The notes under the pieces: model-generated
Told to the model about the DNA's origin: nothing
What the model saw: the letters and a program-made list of their open reading frames with translations, nothing else
Databases searched by the model: none
Program-made: the position numbers and the translations under genes
From: Alphaproteobacteria bacterium
GTDB lineage: Bacteria; Pseudomonadota; Alphaproteobacteria; Micropepsales; Micropepsaceae
NCBI GenBank assembly: GCA_021324545.1
Contig: JAJPIX010000044.1
Location: 62,001 to 126,000, forward strand
Length of the DNA: 64,000 nucleotides
Direction: 5' to 3'
Part shown: positions 10,294 to 19,925 of the stretch, in pieces
Layout of the letters: each line of letters starts with the position of its first letter
Position numbering within the stretch: position 1 is the first letter of the stretch

Positions 10294-10899
10294 ATGCCGC
10301 GCGAGCTAAGTGCTTCTGAAATAGAGGATTTTCGCAAAAAACTGTGCGACGCGGCGCTCCGGATTTTCGCGGAGAAGGGGGTTGAAGGGCTCACCATGCG
10401 GGAAGTCGCGGCCCGCCTGGGGGTCAGCCCCATGACCCCCTACCGCTATTTCAAGGACAAGGATGCGATGCTGGCCGCCATCCGCACGCGCGCTTTTACC
10501 GATTTCGCGCAGGCGCTCGAAGCGGCGGCCAAACGCGGCAAGGATGCGGCCGAAAAATCGGACGCGGCCGGCAAGGCCTATCAGGATTTCGCCTTCACGC
10601 ATGCCGAAGCCTACCGGCTCATGTTTACGGTGGCGCAGAAGGATGCCGAGGCCAACGATCCGAACCTTCAGCTGGCGGTGGAGCGCGCGCGCGCGACCAT
10701 GAGCTATCACGTCAAGCAGCTTGTGAACGAGGGCATTTTCGAAGGCGATCCGGAATTGATCGGCTATGTGTTCTGGGCGTCGCTGCACGGGCTTGTGATG
10801 CTGGAGCTTTCGGGCAATTTCACCAGGCGCTACAGCTTCCGCAAGGTGCGCGACGAAACCTTCCGCGCCCTGACGAAAGGCTTCCTGAAACGCGCCTGA
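10294..10899 (+). CDS. TetR/AcrR family transcriptional regulator
   Basis: N-terminal HTH: ALRIFAEKGVEGLTMREVAARLGVSPMTPYRYFKDKDAML. Confidence 0.92.
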   Translation: MPRELSASEIEDFRKKLCDAALRIFAEKGVEGLTMREVAARLGVSPMTPYRYFKDKDAMLAAIRTRAFTDFAQALEAAAKRGKDAAEKSDAAGKAYQDFAFTHAEAYRLMFTVAQKDAEANDPNLQLAVERARATMSYHVKQLVNEGIFEGDPELIGYVFWASLHGLVMLELSGNFTRRYSFRKVRDETFRALTKGFLKRA

Positions 10900-10946
10900 G
10901 GCCCGCGGGTTCGCCAACGAGATGCAATCTGCTTAAAATCCGGCGC

Positions 10947-11966
10947 ATGGGACAGAACGAAGATGCCATCGCGGCCCTGATGCCCGGACTTGGCACAAGT
11001 CCGGCGCTTTATCCGCAGAAACTCGATCTTGCATTGCGCAAGGTGTTTTTCGTGCGCATGACCGAGGCCGATTACCGCAACGCCAGTTTTCTGGATGACC
11101 GGATGCTTTCGCCGCGCACTGTCGGCGCGTGGATGGCCCTCAATGACATCGAACGAAAGCTCGCCCCGGCGCATGCCGCCGGGCCACCCCATTTCATTTT
11201 TCACGCCGGCCATGTCGGCTCCACGCTCCTTTCCCGGATTCTCGACGAAACCAATCTTGTTCTGCCGCTGCGCGAGCCTCTCCCCTTGCGAACGCTGGCC
11301 GAGCGGTTCGATCACGATCATGCCAATGCCGATCTGGAGACCTTCCTGAAGCTGTGGAGCCGTCGCTTTCCGGCAAACAGGGCCGTGGTCCTGAAGGCCA
11401 CGAGCAACACCGCAAGGCTCGGCCATCATTTGCTGAATGCCCGGCCTCAGGCACGCGCCGTCTGTCTCAATCTTCCCGCGGAAACCTACCTTGCGACACT
11501 TCTGGCCGGTGAAAACGCCGCGACGGACCTGAGCGCGCATGCGCCCGAACGGCTGGAGCGGCTCAAGCGCCATCTGGGCGAACGCGTCTGCGCGTCTTCG
11601 CCGGGAGAGATTGCCGCCATGAGCTGGCTTGCCGAACGCCTGACGCAGGACGAACTGATCGCCGCATTCGGCGCGCGCATCATGCCGCTCGATTTCGAGG
11701 AGCTGCTCGCACGGCCGGCCTCAACGATCAGGCGCGTGACCGAACACTTCGCGCTTCGGCCCGCCCCCGCCTTTTTCGAAACCATCGGGACAAGTCCCGT
11801 CTTCCGCCGCTATTCCAAGGCCATCGAACATGAATATTCGCGCGAGCTGCGTGCGCAAATCCTTTCGCTGGCGCGCGCGCAGCACGCCATGGAAATCCGC
11901 AAGGGCATGGACTGGCTGAAAGGCCTTGCCATGCGGCACCACAATGTGGCGCGGGCCATCGCCTAG
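10947..11966 (+). CDS. sulfotransferase-like protein
   Basis: PAPS-type P-loop-like HFIFHAGHVGSTLLSRILDE. Confidence 0.65.
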   Translation: MGQNEDAIAALMPGLGTSPALYPQKLDLALRKVFFVRMTEADYRNASFLDDRMLSPRTVGAWMALNDIERKLAPAHAAGPPHFIFHAGHVGSTLLSRILDETNLVLPLREPLPLRTLAERFDHDHANADLETFLKLWSRRFPANRAVVLKATSNTARLGHHLLNARPQARAVCLNLPAETYLATLLAGENAATDLSAHAPERLERLKRHLGERVCASSPGEIAAMSWLAERLTQDELIAAFGARIMPLDFEELLARPASTIRRVTEHFALRPAPAFFETIGTSPVFRRYSKAIEHEYSRELRAQILSLARAQHAMEIRKGMDWLKGLAMRHHNVARAIA

Positions 11967-12628
11967 ATTTTCACCCACATGCGCGTGAGATTCTGGCGCG
12001 CGACTTCGAAACGCACGCGATTTTCCCACTTCATGTTCAGGCCTTCGAGCGCGCCGATTTCATTCAGCTCATAAAGCAGGCTGCGCTTTTCGTGATCGGC
12101 AATCAGGCTTTCGATGAAGGTGATGGAGACAAGCCTTGCGCCGGAGCGTACCGGCTGAACCTCATGCAGGGTGGTCGAAGGATAGAGAATGCAGTCACCC
12201 GGCGGCAATTTGAACTTCAGCGGATCGCCGCCCAGATGAACGGTGAGCTCACCCCCTTCATAGGTTGAAGGGTCGGATATGAACACCGTGCACGACACGT
12301 CCGACCGCAGAAGCCCGTTCGGCAGCGCCATGACCGCCGCATCGGCATGGGCGCCATATTTCATTCCCGGCTCGTAACGCGTGAGCAGCGGCGCGGCGAT
12401 GCGCTTGGGGAACACGAAATCGCGGAATTCGCGCGAGCGCTGAAACGCCTGCGACACGATCTGCGCGGATTCGCCATAACGCGGATCGCCCAGATCAGCC
12501 TGCATGTTCACTTTCGTCTGGTTGGCCGGGTTGGACAACCGGCCTTCGACGAATTTGAGTTCCCTGGCAAGCGCATTGAGCCGCGCGACTTCAGGCGGCG
12601 TGAGAAGCCCTTTGACGACGAGAAACAT
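11963..12628 (-). CDS. PKHD-type Fe(II)/2-oxoglutarate hydroxylase (PiuC/YbiX-like)
   Basis: KYGAHADAAVM, YEGGELTVHLG, STTLHEVQPVRSGARLVSITFIES. Confidence 0.9.
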   Translation of the reverse strand: MFLVVKGLLTPPEVARLNALARELKFVEGRLSNPANQTKVNMQADLGDPRYGESAQIVSQAFQRSREFRDFVFPKRIAAPLLTRYEPGMKYGAHADAAVMALPNGLLRSDVSCTVFISDPSTYEGGELTVHLGGDPLKFKLPPGDCILYPSTTLHEVQPVRSGARLVSITFIESLIADHEKRSLLYELNEIGALEGLNMKWENRVRFEVARQNLTRMWVKI

Positions 12629-12892
12629 GGATTTCGTCCGCCCCTTGTGGCCCGGGGAACGGTAGCAAACAGGCCATTCCGAAACAATTTGCGCTTAATG
12701 CGGCGTAACGACAGGCCATCCTGGCCCACGGGGCGGCGCCACGCGCGCCATGCGCCGCCGTTCAAATTCGAGACAAAATTGTTTTGTCTGGTGACGATTG
12801 TTCAACCAGAGCGCGAGCCTTTGCTTTTCCGACGCGGACGGGCGCCTTAGCGTTCAGGCTGCAGAGCCGGGGCTGCTTCAAGGAGAGCAGCC

Positions 12893-14380
12893 ATGACAAA
12901 GCTTGTTGCGAACGGCTACGCCAACCTTTCGCGGTGGAACCTCGAAAGCCTCATCCTCGGCAAGCCGGTCCGTCATTCGGAGACGCAGTTCACGATCGAT
13001 TCGCAGAACGGAATCCGGTACACGATTTCCGGCACCGGCTTTTCCGGATTTGCAAAAAACGGATTTCCGGCGACCGGAACGATCCATTCCATCGCCATGT
13101 CGGGGGCCGGCAGCTCCTACAAGATTTCCGGCATCGATCTTTCGGCACACCAGCTTCGCGAATACGCCGCGCACAACAGCATGGCCGGGCTGGAGAAGGC
13201 GATCTTTTCCGGCAACGACACCTTCATGCTGGGCCACGCAAGCCACGCCGTGGTTTCCGGCATGGGCGGCAACGACATTTTCAACTTTGCAGGAAACCTT
13301 GCAACCACAGCCCGGATCGATGGCGGCCAGGGACGGGACACGCTGCATCTTGCCGGCGACTATTCCGGCGGGCTCCGGTTCGGCGCCGATACGATTCACC
13401 GGATCGAGATGATCAGCCTCGGCGGCGGCCACAGCTACAAGCTGACGCTGAATGACGGAACCGTCGCGGGCGGCCAACACCTGACGGTCAACGCCCAGCA
13501 TCTGCATGCCGGCGACCGGCTGATCCTGGACGACAGCGCGGAAACCGGCGCAAGCCTGCGCGCGACGGGCGGCGCGGGCAACGACAAGTTCATCGCCGGC
13601 GCGGGCGCCGATACGTTTACCGGCGGGGCCGGAAACGACGTGTTCAATTTCGGCGCGCATTTTGGATCCGGCGACAACATCGACGGCGGCGCCGGAAACG
13701 ACACGCTGATTCTGAGCGGAAACTACGCGGGGACGGCGAGCCTGCTGCTGTCGCAATCCAACATCAGCGGCATCGACCATGTCGATCTGGGAACCGGCAA
13801 CAGCTATACCATCCAGCTCGCCAACGACCTTCCGTCGGCCAAACTGAACATCAACGGCGCCGACCTGAACGTGGGCAATGTGCTGAATGTGGACGGGTCC
13901 GCGGTCACGGCGGCGGCGCTTGATCTGGTAGGCGGCGCCGGCAACGACATCCTCACCGGCGGTTCTGGCGGCGACACGCTTGTGGGCGGCCTTGGCCAGG
14001 ACGTGCTCGTGGGCGGCGGCGGCGCGGACAACTTTCTCTTCAACAGCGCCGCGGATTCCACCGGCAACAACGTTGACACGATCAAGGACTTCAACGCGAA
14101 CACCGACACAATCCAGTTGCCCGGCATGGTCACCGATATCGTGAACAATCCGATCGGAGGGCTGCTTTCGAGCCTGAGCGGTCTCACCGGGCTTCTGGGC
14201 AACACGCTCGGGGCGCACGCCGCGGAAATCGTGCAGCCGCTCCTGGGCGCTCTGGCCGGCGATACCTTTCTGGTGCTCGACCAGAACGGTCAGGCCGGCT
14301 ATCAGGCCGGACAGGATCTCGTGGTCCAGCTGGTGAACGCTGCGAACCTTGGAAATCTGGATCTGGGCAACTTCATCTAG
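12893..14380 (+). CDS. RTX calcium-binding repeat protein, paralogous to 3829-6558
   Basis: GGAGNDKF, GGAGNDVFNFG, GGAGNDILTGGSGGDTLVGG; C-terminus GDTFLVLDQNGQAGYQAGQDLVVQLVNA resembles the first RTX protein. Confidence 0.9.
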   Translation: MTKLVANGYANLSRWNLESLILGKPVRHSETQFTIDSQNGIRYTISGTGFSGFAKNGFPATGTIHSIAMSGAGSSYKISGIDLSAHQLREYAAHNSMAGLEKAIFSGNDTFMLGHASHAVVSGMGGNDIFNFAGNLATTARIDGGQGRDTLHLAGDYSGGLRFGADTIHRIEMISLGGGHSYKLTLNDGTVAGGQHLTVNAQHLHAGDRLILDDSAETGASLRATGGAGNDKFIAGAGADTFTGGAGNDVFNFGAHFGSGDNIDGGAGNDTLILSGNYAGTASLLLSQSNISGIDHVDLGTGNSYTIQLANDLPSAKLNINGADLNVGNVLNVDGSAVTAAALDLVGGAGNDILTGGSGGDTLVGGLGQDVLVGGGGADNFLFNSAADSTGNNVDTIKDFNANTDTIQLPGMVTDIVNNPIGGLLSSLSGLTGLLGNTLGAHAAEIVQPLLGALAGDTFLVLDQNGQAGYQAGQDLVVQLVNAANLGNLDLGNFI

Positions 14381-14392
14381 TCCATATGCATT

Positions 14393-14433
14393 CCGGACCG
14401 GTGGCCTGTCGCTGCCGGTCCGGATTCCTTTTC
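14393..14433 (+). terminator. rho-independent terminator after second RTX gene
   Basis: CCGGACCGG...CCGGTCCGG perfect 9-bp stem followed by ATTCCTTTT. Confidence 0.65.
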
Positions 14434-14608
14434 GGCGCCCATCCGGGAAACCCGTCCGGCATAACGAATTTGTAAGCAGCCCGAAAGCCTAACGGGCCCA
14501 TTCCGACAGTTTTTCAATTGCTCTCCCAGAGCGGGTCAACCTTGCTTCATTCATCTTGCGCGCCGTCGAGACCGGGCCGAACGCGCCCCAGGACGGAAAG
14601 CGCATGCA

Positions 14609-15754
14609 TTGATGGCTGGGGCCCTTGTCAGCGAGAACGCCCGGCGCGCGGCCGGGAGGAGCGCCGCTGTTTCCGGCCCGGCGCAGCTTTCGGTGATCGT
14701 TCCGACTTTCAATGAAGCCGGCAACGTTGTCCCGCTTCTTGAACGGGTTCAGTCCGCCCTTCGCGGCGTCGCATACGAAGTGATCTTCATTGACGACAAT
14801 TCTCCCGATCGCACGGCCGATGCGGCCAAAGCCATCGCCGCACGCGACCCGCGCGTTCGCTGCATCCGCCGCGTAGGCCGCCGCGGACTGGCCGGCGCCT
14901 GCATCGAGGGAATCCTTTCGTCCAGCGCGCCCTATGTGGCGGTCATCGACGGCGACCTCCAGCATGACGAAACCTTGCTGGCGCGCATGCTGCAGACCTT
15001 GCGCGAGACGCAGACCGATCTCGTCATCGGAAGCCGCTACGTTCCCGGCGGAAGCGCAAGCGGGTTTTCGGCGGAACGCGGCTTTTTCAGCCGTACGGCA
15101 ACAGGCGTGGCCAGAGCCGTGTTGCGCACGCCGCTCAGCGATCCCATGAGCGGCTTTTTCATGATGCGGCGGGCGCGGTTTGAGGAAATCGCCGACCGTC
15201 TCTCACCGGCCGGCTTCAAGATTCTTCTGGATATCGTCTGCAGCGGCAGAAACCTGCGCATTGTCGAGGAGCCTTACATATTTCGCCCGCGCGCCGGCGG
15301 CACAAGTAAATTCGATCTGCGCGCCATGGTGGATTTCGCAGGCCTGCTGGTCGCGAAGCTGAGCCGCAATGTCCTCGATCCGCGCTTTCTTCCCTACGCC
15401 TTCATCGGCGCGATCGGACTTGCCGTTCATCTTGGAACGCTGAAAGCCGTATTCCCCTTTGCCGGCGGATTTGCGCGCGCCCAGGCCGCGGCCACGCTGA
15501 CCGCCATGATGGGAAATTTCTTCCTGAACAATCTCGTCACCTATCGCGACCGGAGGCTGCGCGGGTGGCGACTGTTCCCGGGCCTGGCTGCGTTCTGCAC
15601 GATCGGCGCGATGGGCGCGATAGCCAATATCGGCCTTGCGTCGTGGCTCTACGCGGAGCGGCCGGTATGGTGGGCGGCGGGCTTCGCAGGCGCCATGATC
15701 GGCGCCCTTTGGAACTACATGCTTGCAAGCCAGCTCATCTGGCATACGCGCTAG
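14609..15754 (+). CDS. GT2 glycosyltransferase (polyprenyl-phosphate sugar synthase type) fused to GtrA-like membrane domain
   Basis: LSVIVPTFNEAGNV, VIDGDLQHDE; C-terminal GtrA-like four-TM region. Confidence 0.9.
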   Translation: MMAGALVSENARRAAGRSAAVSGPAQLSVIVPTFNEAGNVVPLLERVQSALRGVAYEVIFIDDNSPDRTADAAKAIAARDPRVRCIRRVGRRGLAGACIEGILSSSAPYVAVIDGDLQHDETLLARMLQTLRETQTDLVIGSRYVPGGSASGFSAERGFFSRTATGVARAVLRTPLSDPMSGFFMMRRARFEEIADRLSPAGFKILLDIVCSGRNLRIVEEPYIFRPRAGGTSKFDLRAMVDFAGLLVAKLSRNVLDPRFLPYAFIGAIGLAVHLGTLKAVFPFAGGFARAQAAATLTAMMGNFFLNNLVTYRDRRLRGWRLFPGLAAFCTIGAMGAIANIGLASWLYAERPVWWAAGFAGAMIGALWNYMLASQLIWHTR

Positions 15755-15758
15755 GCGC

Positions 15759-17375
15759 ATGACCGGCGCCACGGATGCCTCGCCGGCCCGGACCGGGTGG
15801 TGGACAGCGCTTCGGGCGGAATCCGCGCCGGCGCGCGCAGGGCTTTTCATCGTCGCCGGATTTACGCTTTTCAAGCTCGCACTGGTGCCCTTCGTCGGAC
15901 TCGACACAAACGAGGCCTATGCCATTGCGGGCGGGCGGCATCTCCAGTTTTCCTATTTCGACCATCCGCCGCTGCATTTCTGGATGGCGCATCTTTGCGC
16001 GCTTGTGTTCGGCGATACCCGTTATGCGCGGATTCCCTTCATTCTGCTGGGCGCAGGCGCGTCGTGGCTTCTGTTCGCCCTGACGCGCAGGCTCTATGGC
16101 GACCGGGCGGCGCTGTGGGCGGTTTTGGCGCTGAACCTCTCGATCTTCTTCTCGCTCATTTCCGGCAACTGGATTCTGCCGGACGGGCCCCTGAACATCT
16201 TTCTTCTGGCGGCCGCACTCGCGCTTTCCCCGCTTGCGACGGCCGAACAAATTCCCTCGCCACGAAGATGGCTTCTGGCCGGCCTGTGGCTGGGGCTCGC
16301 GGCGCTGTCCAAATACCATGCAGCTTTCTTCGCGGTTTCGGTCTTTCTGCTGATTGCGACAGACCCTTTGCGGCGGCGCATTCTTCTTTCGCCTTGGCCC
16401 TATCTCGGTCTTGCCGTAGCGGCCGCGATCTTCTCTCCGGTCCTGATCTGGAACGGTACCAACCATTGGGTGTCGTTCGCATTCCAGGGCGGCCGCGCCG
16501 CCGCGGGTCATCGTTTCAGGCCGGGCGTCTTTGTGTCTCTGTTGGCGGCACAGTTCGCAATGATTTCCCCATGGGTGGCAGTGCCGCTTGGCCTGTCTGT
16601 CGCGCAGGCGTGGCGGCGGCCCGCCAGGCCGGCTGACCGCTATTGTCTTTGGCTTGGCCTGCCGCTCGGGCTGTTCATGACATTCGCGCCGCTGTGGAGC
16701 GGCGGTGGCATGCTGCAATGGGCCATGCCCGGCTGGCTTTTGCTGTTTCCGCTCTTCGGGGATTTCCTTGCACGCAAGTCCGGCACGAACGGATGGCCCG
16801 GAAAATGGGCGGCATGGAGCGCCGCCGCCTTTGCCATCTTCGCCATTGGCGCGGCCAGCGACGCGGCAAGCGGCTGGATTGGCGCCGCCTTTCCGGAAAT
16901 TTTCCGCAAAGGTGACCCCCTGCTTGAAAACCTGGAGTGGACGAGCCTGCCGCCGGCACTCGCAGCCAAGGGCCTCTTGCCGACGAAAAACATGTTCCTG
17001 ATCACATTCGATTGGCGCGCCGCCGCGAAACTGGATCAGGCATTTGACGGCCGCATGCCCGTTGTCGTTTTTTCCGCGGATCCTCGCAGCTTTGGCTATC
17101 TGACCGACCCGAACACACTGCTTGGCACGGATGCGCTGGTCCTGAACGAGCCCCGCAGCGCAAAGTACAGCCTGCCCGCGCTTGGATCCTATTTCCTCCG
17201 CACGGCAAACGCGGGCACAATCATGCTGGGCCGCAACGGGCGACCGGAGATCACATTGTCCATCGTCCGGAGCGAAGGACTGAAACGGCCTTTCCCGCCG
17301 CCCTATAGCGCGCCGGCCAAACGGAGAGGGCGTTCAAATTTGCTCCAGATCAAGGCGCGCCAAGACGAGCGGTGA
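15759..17375 (+). CDS. ArnT/GT39-like polytopic glycosyltransferase
   Basis: DTNEAYAIAGGRHLQFSYFDHPPLHFWMAHL, typical of GT39/PMT-like proteins; start ATG at 15759. Confidence 0.85.
   Translation: MTGATDASPARTGWWTALRAESAPARAGLFIVAGFTLFKLALVPFVGLDTNEAYAIAGGRHLQFSYFDHPPLHFWMAHLCALVFGDTRYARIPFILLGAGASWLLFALTRRLYGDRAALWAVLALNLSIFFSLISGNWILPDGPLNIFLLAAALALSPLATAEQIPSPRRWLLAGLWLGLAALSKYHAAFFAVSVFLLIATDPLRRRILLSPWPYLGLAVAAAIFSPVLIWNGTNHWVSFAFQGGRAAAGHRFRPGVFVSLLAAQFAMISPWVAVPLGLSVAQAWRRPARPADRYCLWLGLPLGLFMTFAPLWSGGGMLQWAMPGWLLLFPLFGDFLARKSGTNGWPGKWAAWSAAAFAIFAIGAASDAASGWIGAAFPEIFRKGDPLLENLEWTSLPPALAAKGLLPTKNMFLITFDWRAAAKLDQAFDGRMPVVVFSADPRSFGYLTDPNTLLGTDALVLNEPRSAKYSLPALGSYFLRTANAGTIMLGRNGRPEITLSIVRSEGLKRPFPPPYSAPAKRRGRSNLLQIKARQDER
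17340..17353. promoter_or_regulatory. FixK/FNR-type box TTGCTCCAGATCAA upstream of pfkB-family gene
   Basis: Exact match to TTG[A/C]-N6-[T/G]CAA, 54 bp upstream of ATG 17407. Confidence 0.65.
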
Positions 17376-17406
17376 AATTCTGGTTTGAATTCTTGCCCCG
17401 GCCTGC

Positions 17407-18375
17407 ATGCATCCCATCGTCACACTGACCATGAATCCCGCCGTCGATGTGTCCGCCTCCGTTGAGCGCATCGAGCCCGTTCACAAGCTGCGCTGCACAG
17501 CCGCCCACCGCGATGCCGGCGGCGGCGGTATCAATGTGGCACGCGTGGCCAGGCGGCTGGGCGCAGATCCGGTTGCCATCTATCCGGCGGGCGGGCCCGT
17601 TGGCGCGCTGCTGGACCGCGCAATCGCTGCCGAGGATGTCAGACACATTGCCGTTTCCATTGCCGGCGATACGCGCGAGGATTTCACGATCAACGAAACG
17701 GCGCTGCACCGGCAGTTCCGCTTCGTGCTTGCAGGCCCTGAGCTTTCGCAAGGCGAGATCAAGGCGTGCCTCGACGCGCTTGCAACGCAGGTCAGACCGT
17801 CGGCCTATCTGGTTGCGAGCGGAAGCCTGCCCCCCGGCGTGCCAGCGGATTTCTATGGCTCGATTGCCTGTCTGTCGGCGAACGGCGGTACAAAATTCGT
17901 TCTGGACTGTTCGGGGCAGGCCCTGCGGAGCGCGCTGGGGCCCGGCACGTTTCTCATCAAGCCGAATCTGCGCGAATTCTGCGAGCTCATTGGCCGCGAC
18001 CTGCACGGCCGTGAGGAATGTCTGTCGGCTGCCCGCGGGCTCGTGGCCGAAGGGGCGACGCTGTTCGTCGCGCTGACGCTGGGCGAGGATGGCGCCATGC
18101 TGGTCGGAAAAGACATCGCGCTGTTCGCCGCCGCGCCGAAAGTGGATGCGATCAGTACGGTCGGGGCCGGCGACAGCTTCCTTGGCGCGCTCGTGTTTGC
18201 GCTGGCGAGCGGTCAGGGCGCGGAAGATGCTCTCTCCCTGGGCGTGGCGGCGGGAAGCGCGGCGCTGCTGTCTCCCGGGACCGATCTGTGTGAGGCGCAA
18301 ACCGCGAGGCGGCTCCTTTCGCAAATTCGCGTCGAGCGGCTTCAGGATCAGAAAGTCGTTTCTTCGATTTCGTAG
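17407..18375 (+). CDS. PfkB-family hexose/fructose-phosphate kinase
   Basis: TLTMNPAVDVSASVERIEP, AGGGGINVARVARRLG, STVGAGDSFLGALV. Confidence 0.9.
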   Translation: MHPIVTLTMNPAVDVSASVERIEPVHKLRCTAAHRDAGGGGINVARVARRLGADPVAIYPAGGPVGALLDRAIAAEDVRHIAVSIAGDTREDFTINETALHRQFRFVLAGPELSQGEIKACLDALATQVRPSAYLVASGSLPPGVPADFYGSIACLSANGGTKFVLDCSGQALRSALGPGTFLIKPNLREFCELIGRDLHGREECLSAARGLVAEGATLFVALTLGEDGAMLVGKDIALFAAAPKVDAISTVGAGDSFLGALVFALASGQGAEDALSLGVAAGSAALLSPGTDLCEAQTARRLLSQIRVERLQDQKVVSSIS

Positions 18376-18764
18376 GGCAGCTTGTACGAGCTGAACCGGA
18401 TCCATTTCGGCCGCACGCGGACATAAACATGTCCCGGCCACATGTCGCGCTCCGGCGCGGACGGCCAGACGGCGCAATAGGCCTGCTTGATGCGCTCCAG
18501 TTCCCGGCCGCCAGGTTCGTCGGCGACACCTTCGTATTGCATGGTGCGCTCGTCGGCATCCCAGCCGACAACGAAGGCGATGCGCGGGTTGCGCCGCAGA
18601 TTGCCGATCTTTCTTGTGCTTTCGATGGCGTCGAAAACGATTTCCAGTTCCGGCGTAACCGCAATGCCTACAAGGGCCGCCTCCGGCGCGCGGTTCGGCG
18701 CAACAGTCGCAAGCACGGCGTATCTGTGCGCGGACAGGAATTCGAAGATCGCTTCTTTTTCCAT
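18348..18764 (-). CDS. pyridoxamine 5'-phosphate oxidase family (split-barrel flavin) protein
   Basis: FLSAHRYAVLATVAPNRAPEAALVG... RKIGNLRRNPRIAFVVG. Confidence 0.83.
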   Translation of the reverse strand: MEKEAIFEFLSAHRYAVLATVAPNRAPEAALVGIAVTPELEIVFDAIESTRKIGNLRRNPRIAFVVGWDADERTMQYEGVADEPGGRELERIKQAYCAVWPSAPERDMWPGHVYVRVRPKWIRFSSYKLPYEIEETTF

Positions 18765-18815
18765 CGGATGACTTTGCCGTCAGCTTCATTCAAGCGGCCA
18801 GCGACCGGCATTTCC

Positions 18816-18829
18816 TTGACCTCAATCAA
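18816..18829. promoter_or_regulatory. FixK/FNR-type box TTGACCTCAATCAA between divergent PPOX and alcohol dehydrogenase genes
   Basis: Exact consensus match; 52 bp from the PPOX start and 49 bp from the ADH start. Confidence 0.72.
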
Positions 18830-18877
18830 CGGCGGAACCGCGGCCGCACAGCATAGTTTCCAAAAAAGGAGCAGACA

Positions 18878-19915
18878 ATGAAGGCGCTCGTCTACCAGGG
18901 GCCGGGGAAAAAAGCGCTCGAAGACAGGCCGACGCCGAAAATCGCAGCGCCCACCGACGCCATCGTGAAGATTTCGAAAACGACGATTTGCGGCACCGAT
19001 CTGCACATCCTGAAAGGCGACGTGCCGACTTGCGCACTGGGCCGGATCCTCGGCCATGAAGGGGTGGGAACGGTCGCGGAGGCCGGCGCCGGCGTGACCG
19101 TCTTCCGGCCGGGCGACCATGTGCTGATTTCGTGCATCTCCTCATGCGGGAAATGCGAATATTGCCGGCGCGGGATGTATTCGCACTGCATCACCGGCGG
19201 GTGGGTTTTGGGAAACACGATCGACGGGTGCCAGGCGGAGTATGTGCGCATCCCCCATGCCGACACGAGCCTCTACCCCATACCTGAAGGCCCGGAGGAA
19301 GACGCGCTTGTCATGTTGAGCGATGTCCTGCCCACCGGTTTTGAATGCGGCGTCCTGAACGGCCGCGTGCAACCCGGATCCACGGTGGCCATTGTGGGGG
19401 CCGGCCCCATCGGACTGGCGGCGCTATTGACCGCCCAATTCTATTCGCCGGCGCGAATCATCATGATCGATCTGGACGACAACCGGCTGGAAACCGCCAC
19501 GCGCTTCGGCGCCACCGACATCCTCAATTCCAGAGACGGAAAGACCGTGCAGCGGGTCATGGCGTTGACCGGCGGGCGCGGCGTGGACACCGCCATCGAA
19601 GCGGTGGGCGTGCCGGCGACTTTTGTCATGTGCGAGGATCTGGTCGCGCCAGGCGGCGTGATCGCCAATGTCGGCGTTCACGGCGTCAAGGCCGATCTGC
19701 ATCTTGAGACGCTGTGGTCGCGCAACATCACCATTACGACGCGACTGGTGGACACCGTGACCACGCCCATGCTGCTCAAGACGCTGCAATCGGGCAGGCT
19801 CAATCCGGCGCGGCTGATCACGCACCGCTTTGCGCTTTCGAAGATTCTCGACGCCTATGAGACGTTCGGGCGCGCCGCCGAAACGCGGGCGCTCAAAGTC
19901 CTCATCGAGGCCTGA
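18878..19915 (+). CDS. zinc-dependent alcohol dehydrogenase (MDR family)
   Basis: GHEGVGTVAEAGAGV, CGKCEYCRRGMYSHC structural Zn site, GAGPIGLAA. Confidence 0.93.
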   Translation: MKALVYQGPGKKALEDRPTPKIAAPTDAIVKISKTTICGTDLHILKGDVPTCALGRILGHEGVGTVAEAGAGVTVFRPGDHVLISCISSCGKCEYCRRGMYSHCITGGWVLGNTIDGCQAEYVRIPHADTSLYPIPEGPEEDALVMLSDVLPTGFECGVLNGRVQPGSTVAIVGAGPIGLAALLTAQFYSPARIIMIDLDDNRLETATRFGATDILNSRDGKTVQRVMALTGGRGVDTAIEAVGVPATFVMCEDLVAPGGVIANVGVHGVKADLHLETLWSRNITITTRLVDTVTTPMLLKTLQSGRLNPARLITHRFALSKILDAYETFGRAAETRALKVLIEA

Positions 19916-19925
19916 CGCGGCCTCC

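Noticed and set aside
12878-14218. 446-aa minus ORF antisense to the second RTX gene
   Set aside because: Shadow frame of repeated RTX codons; no recognisable domain, and the real RTX frame occupies the same DNA.
17350-18789. 479-aa minus-strand ORF opposite pfkB and PPOX
   Set aside because: Arg/Gly/Ala-rich antisense frame typical of GC-rich DNA; the plus-strand PfkB motifs are unambiguous.
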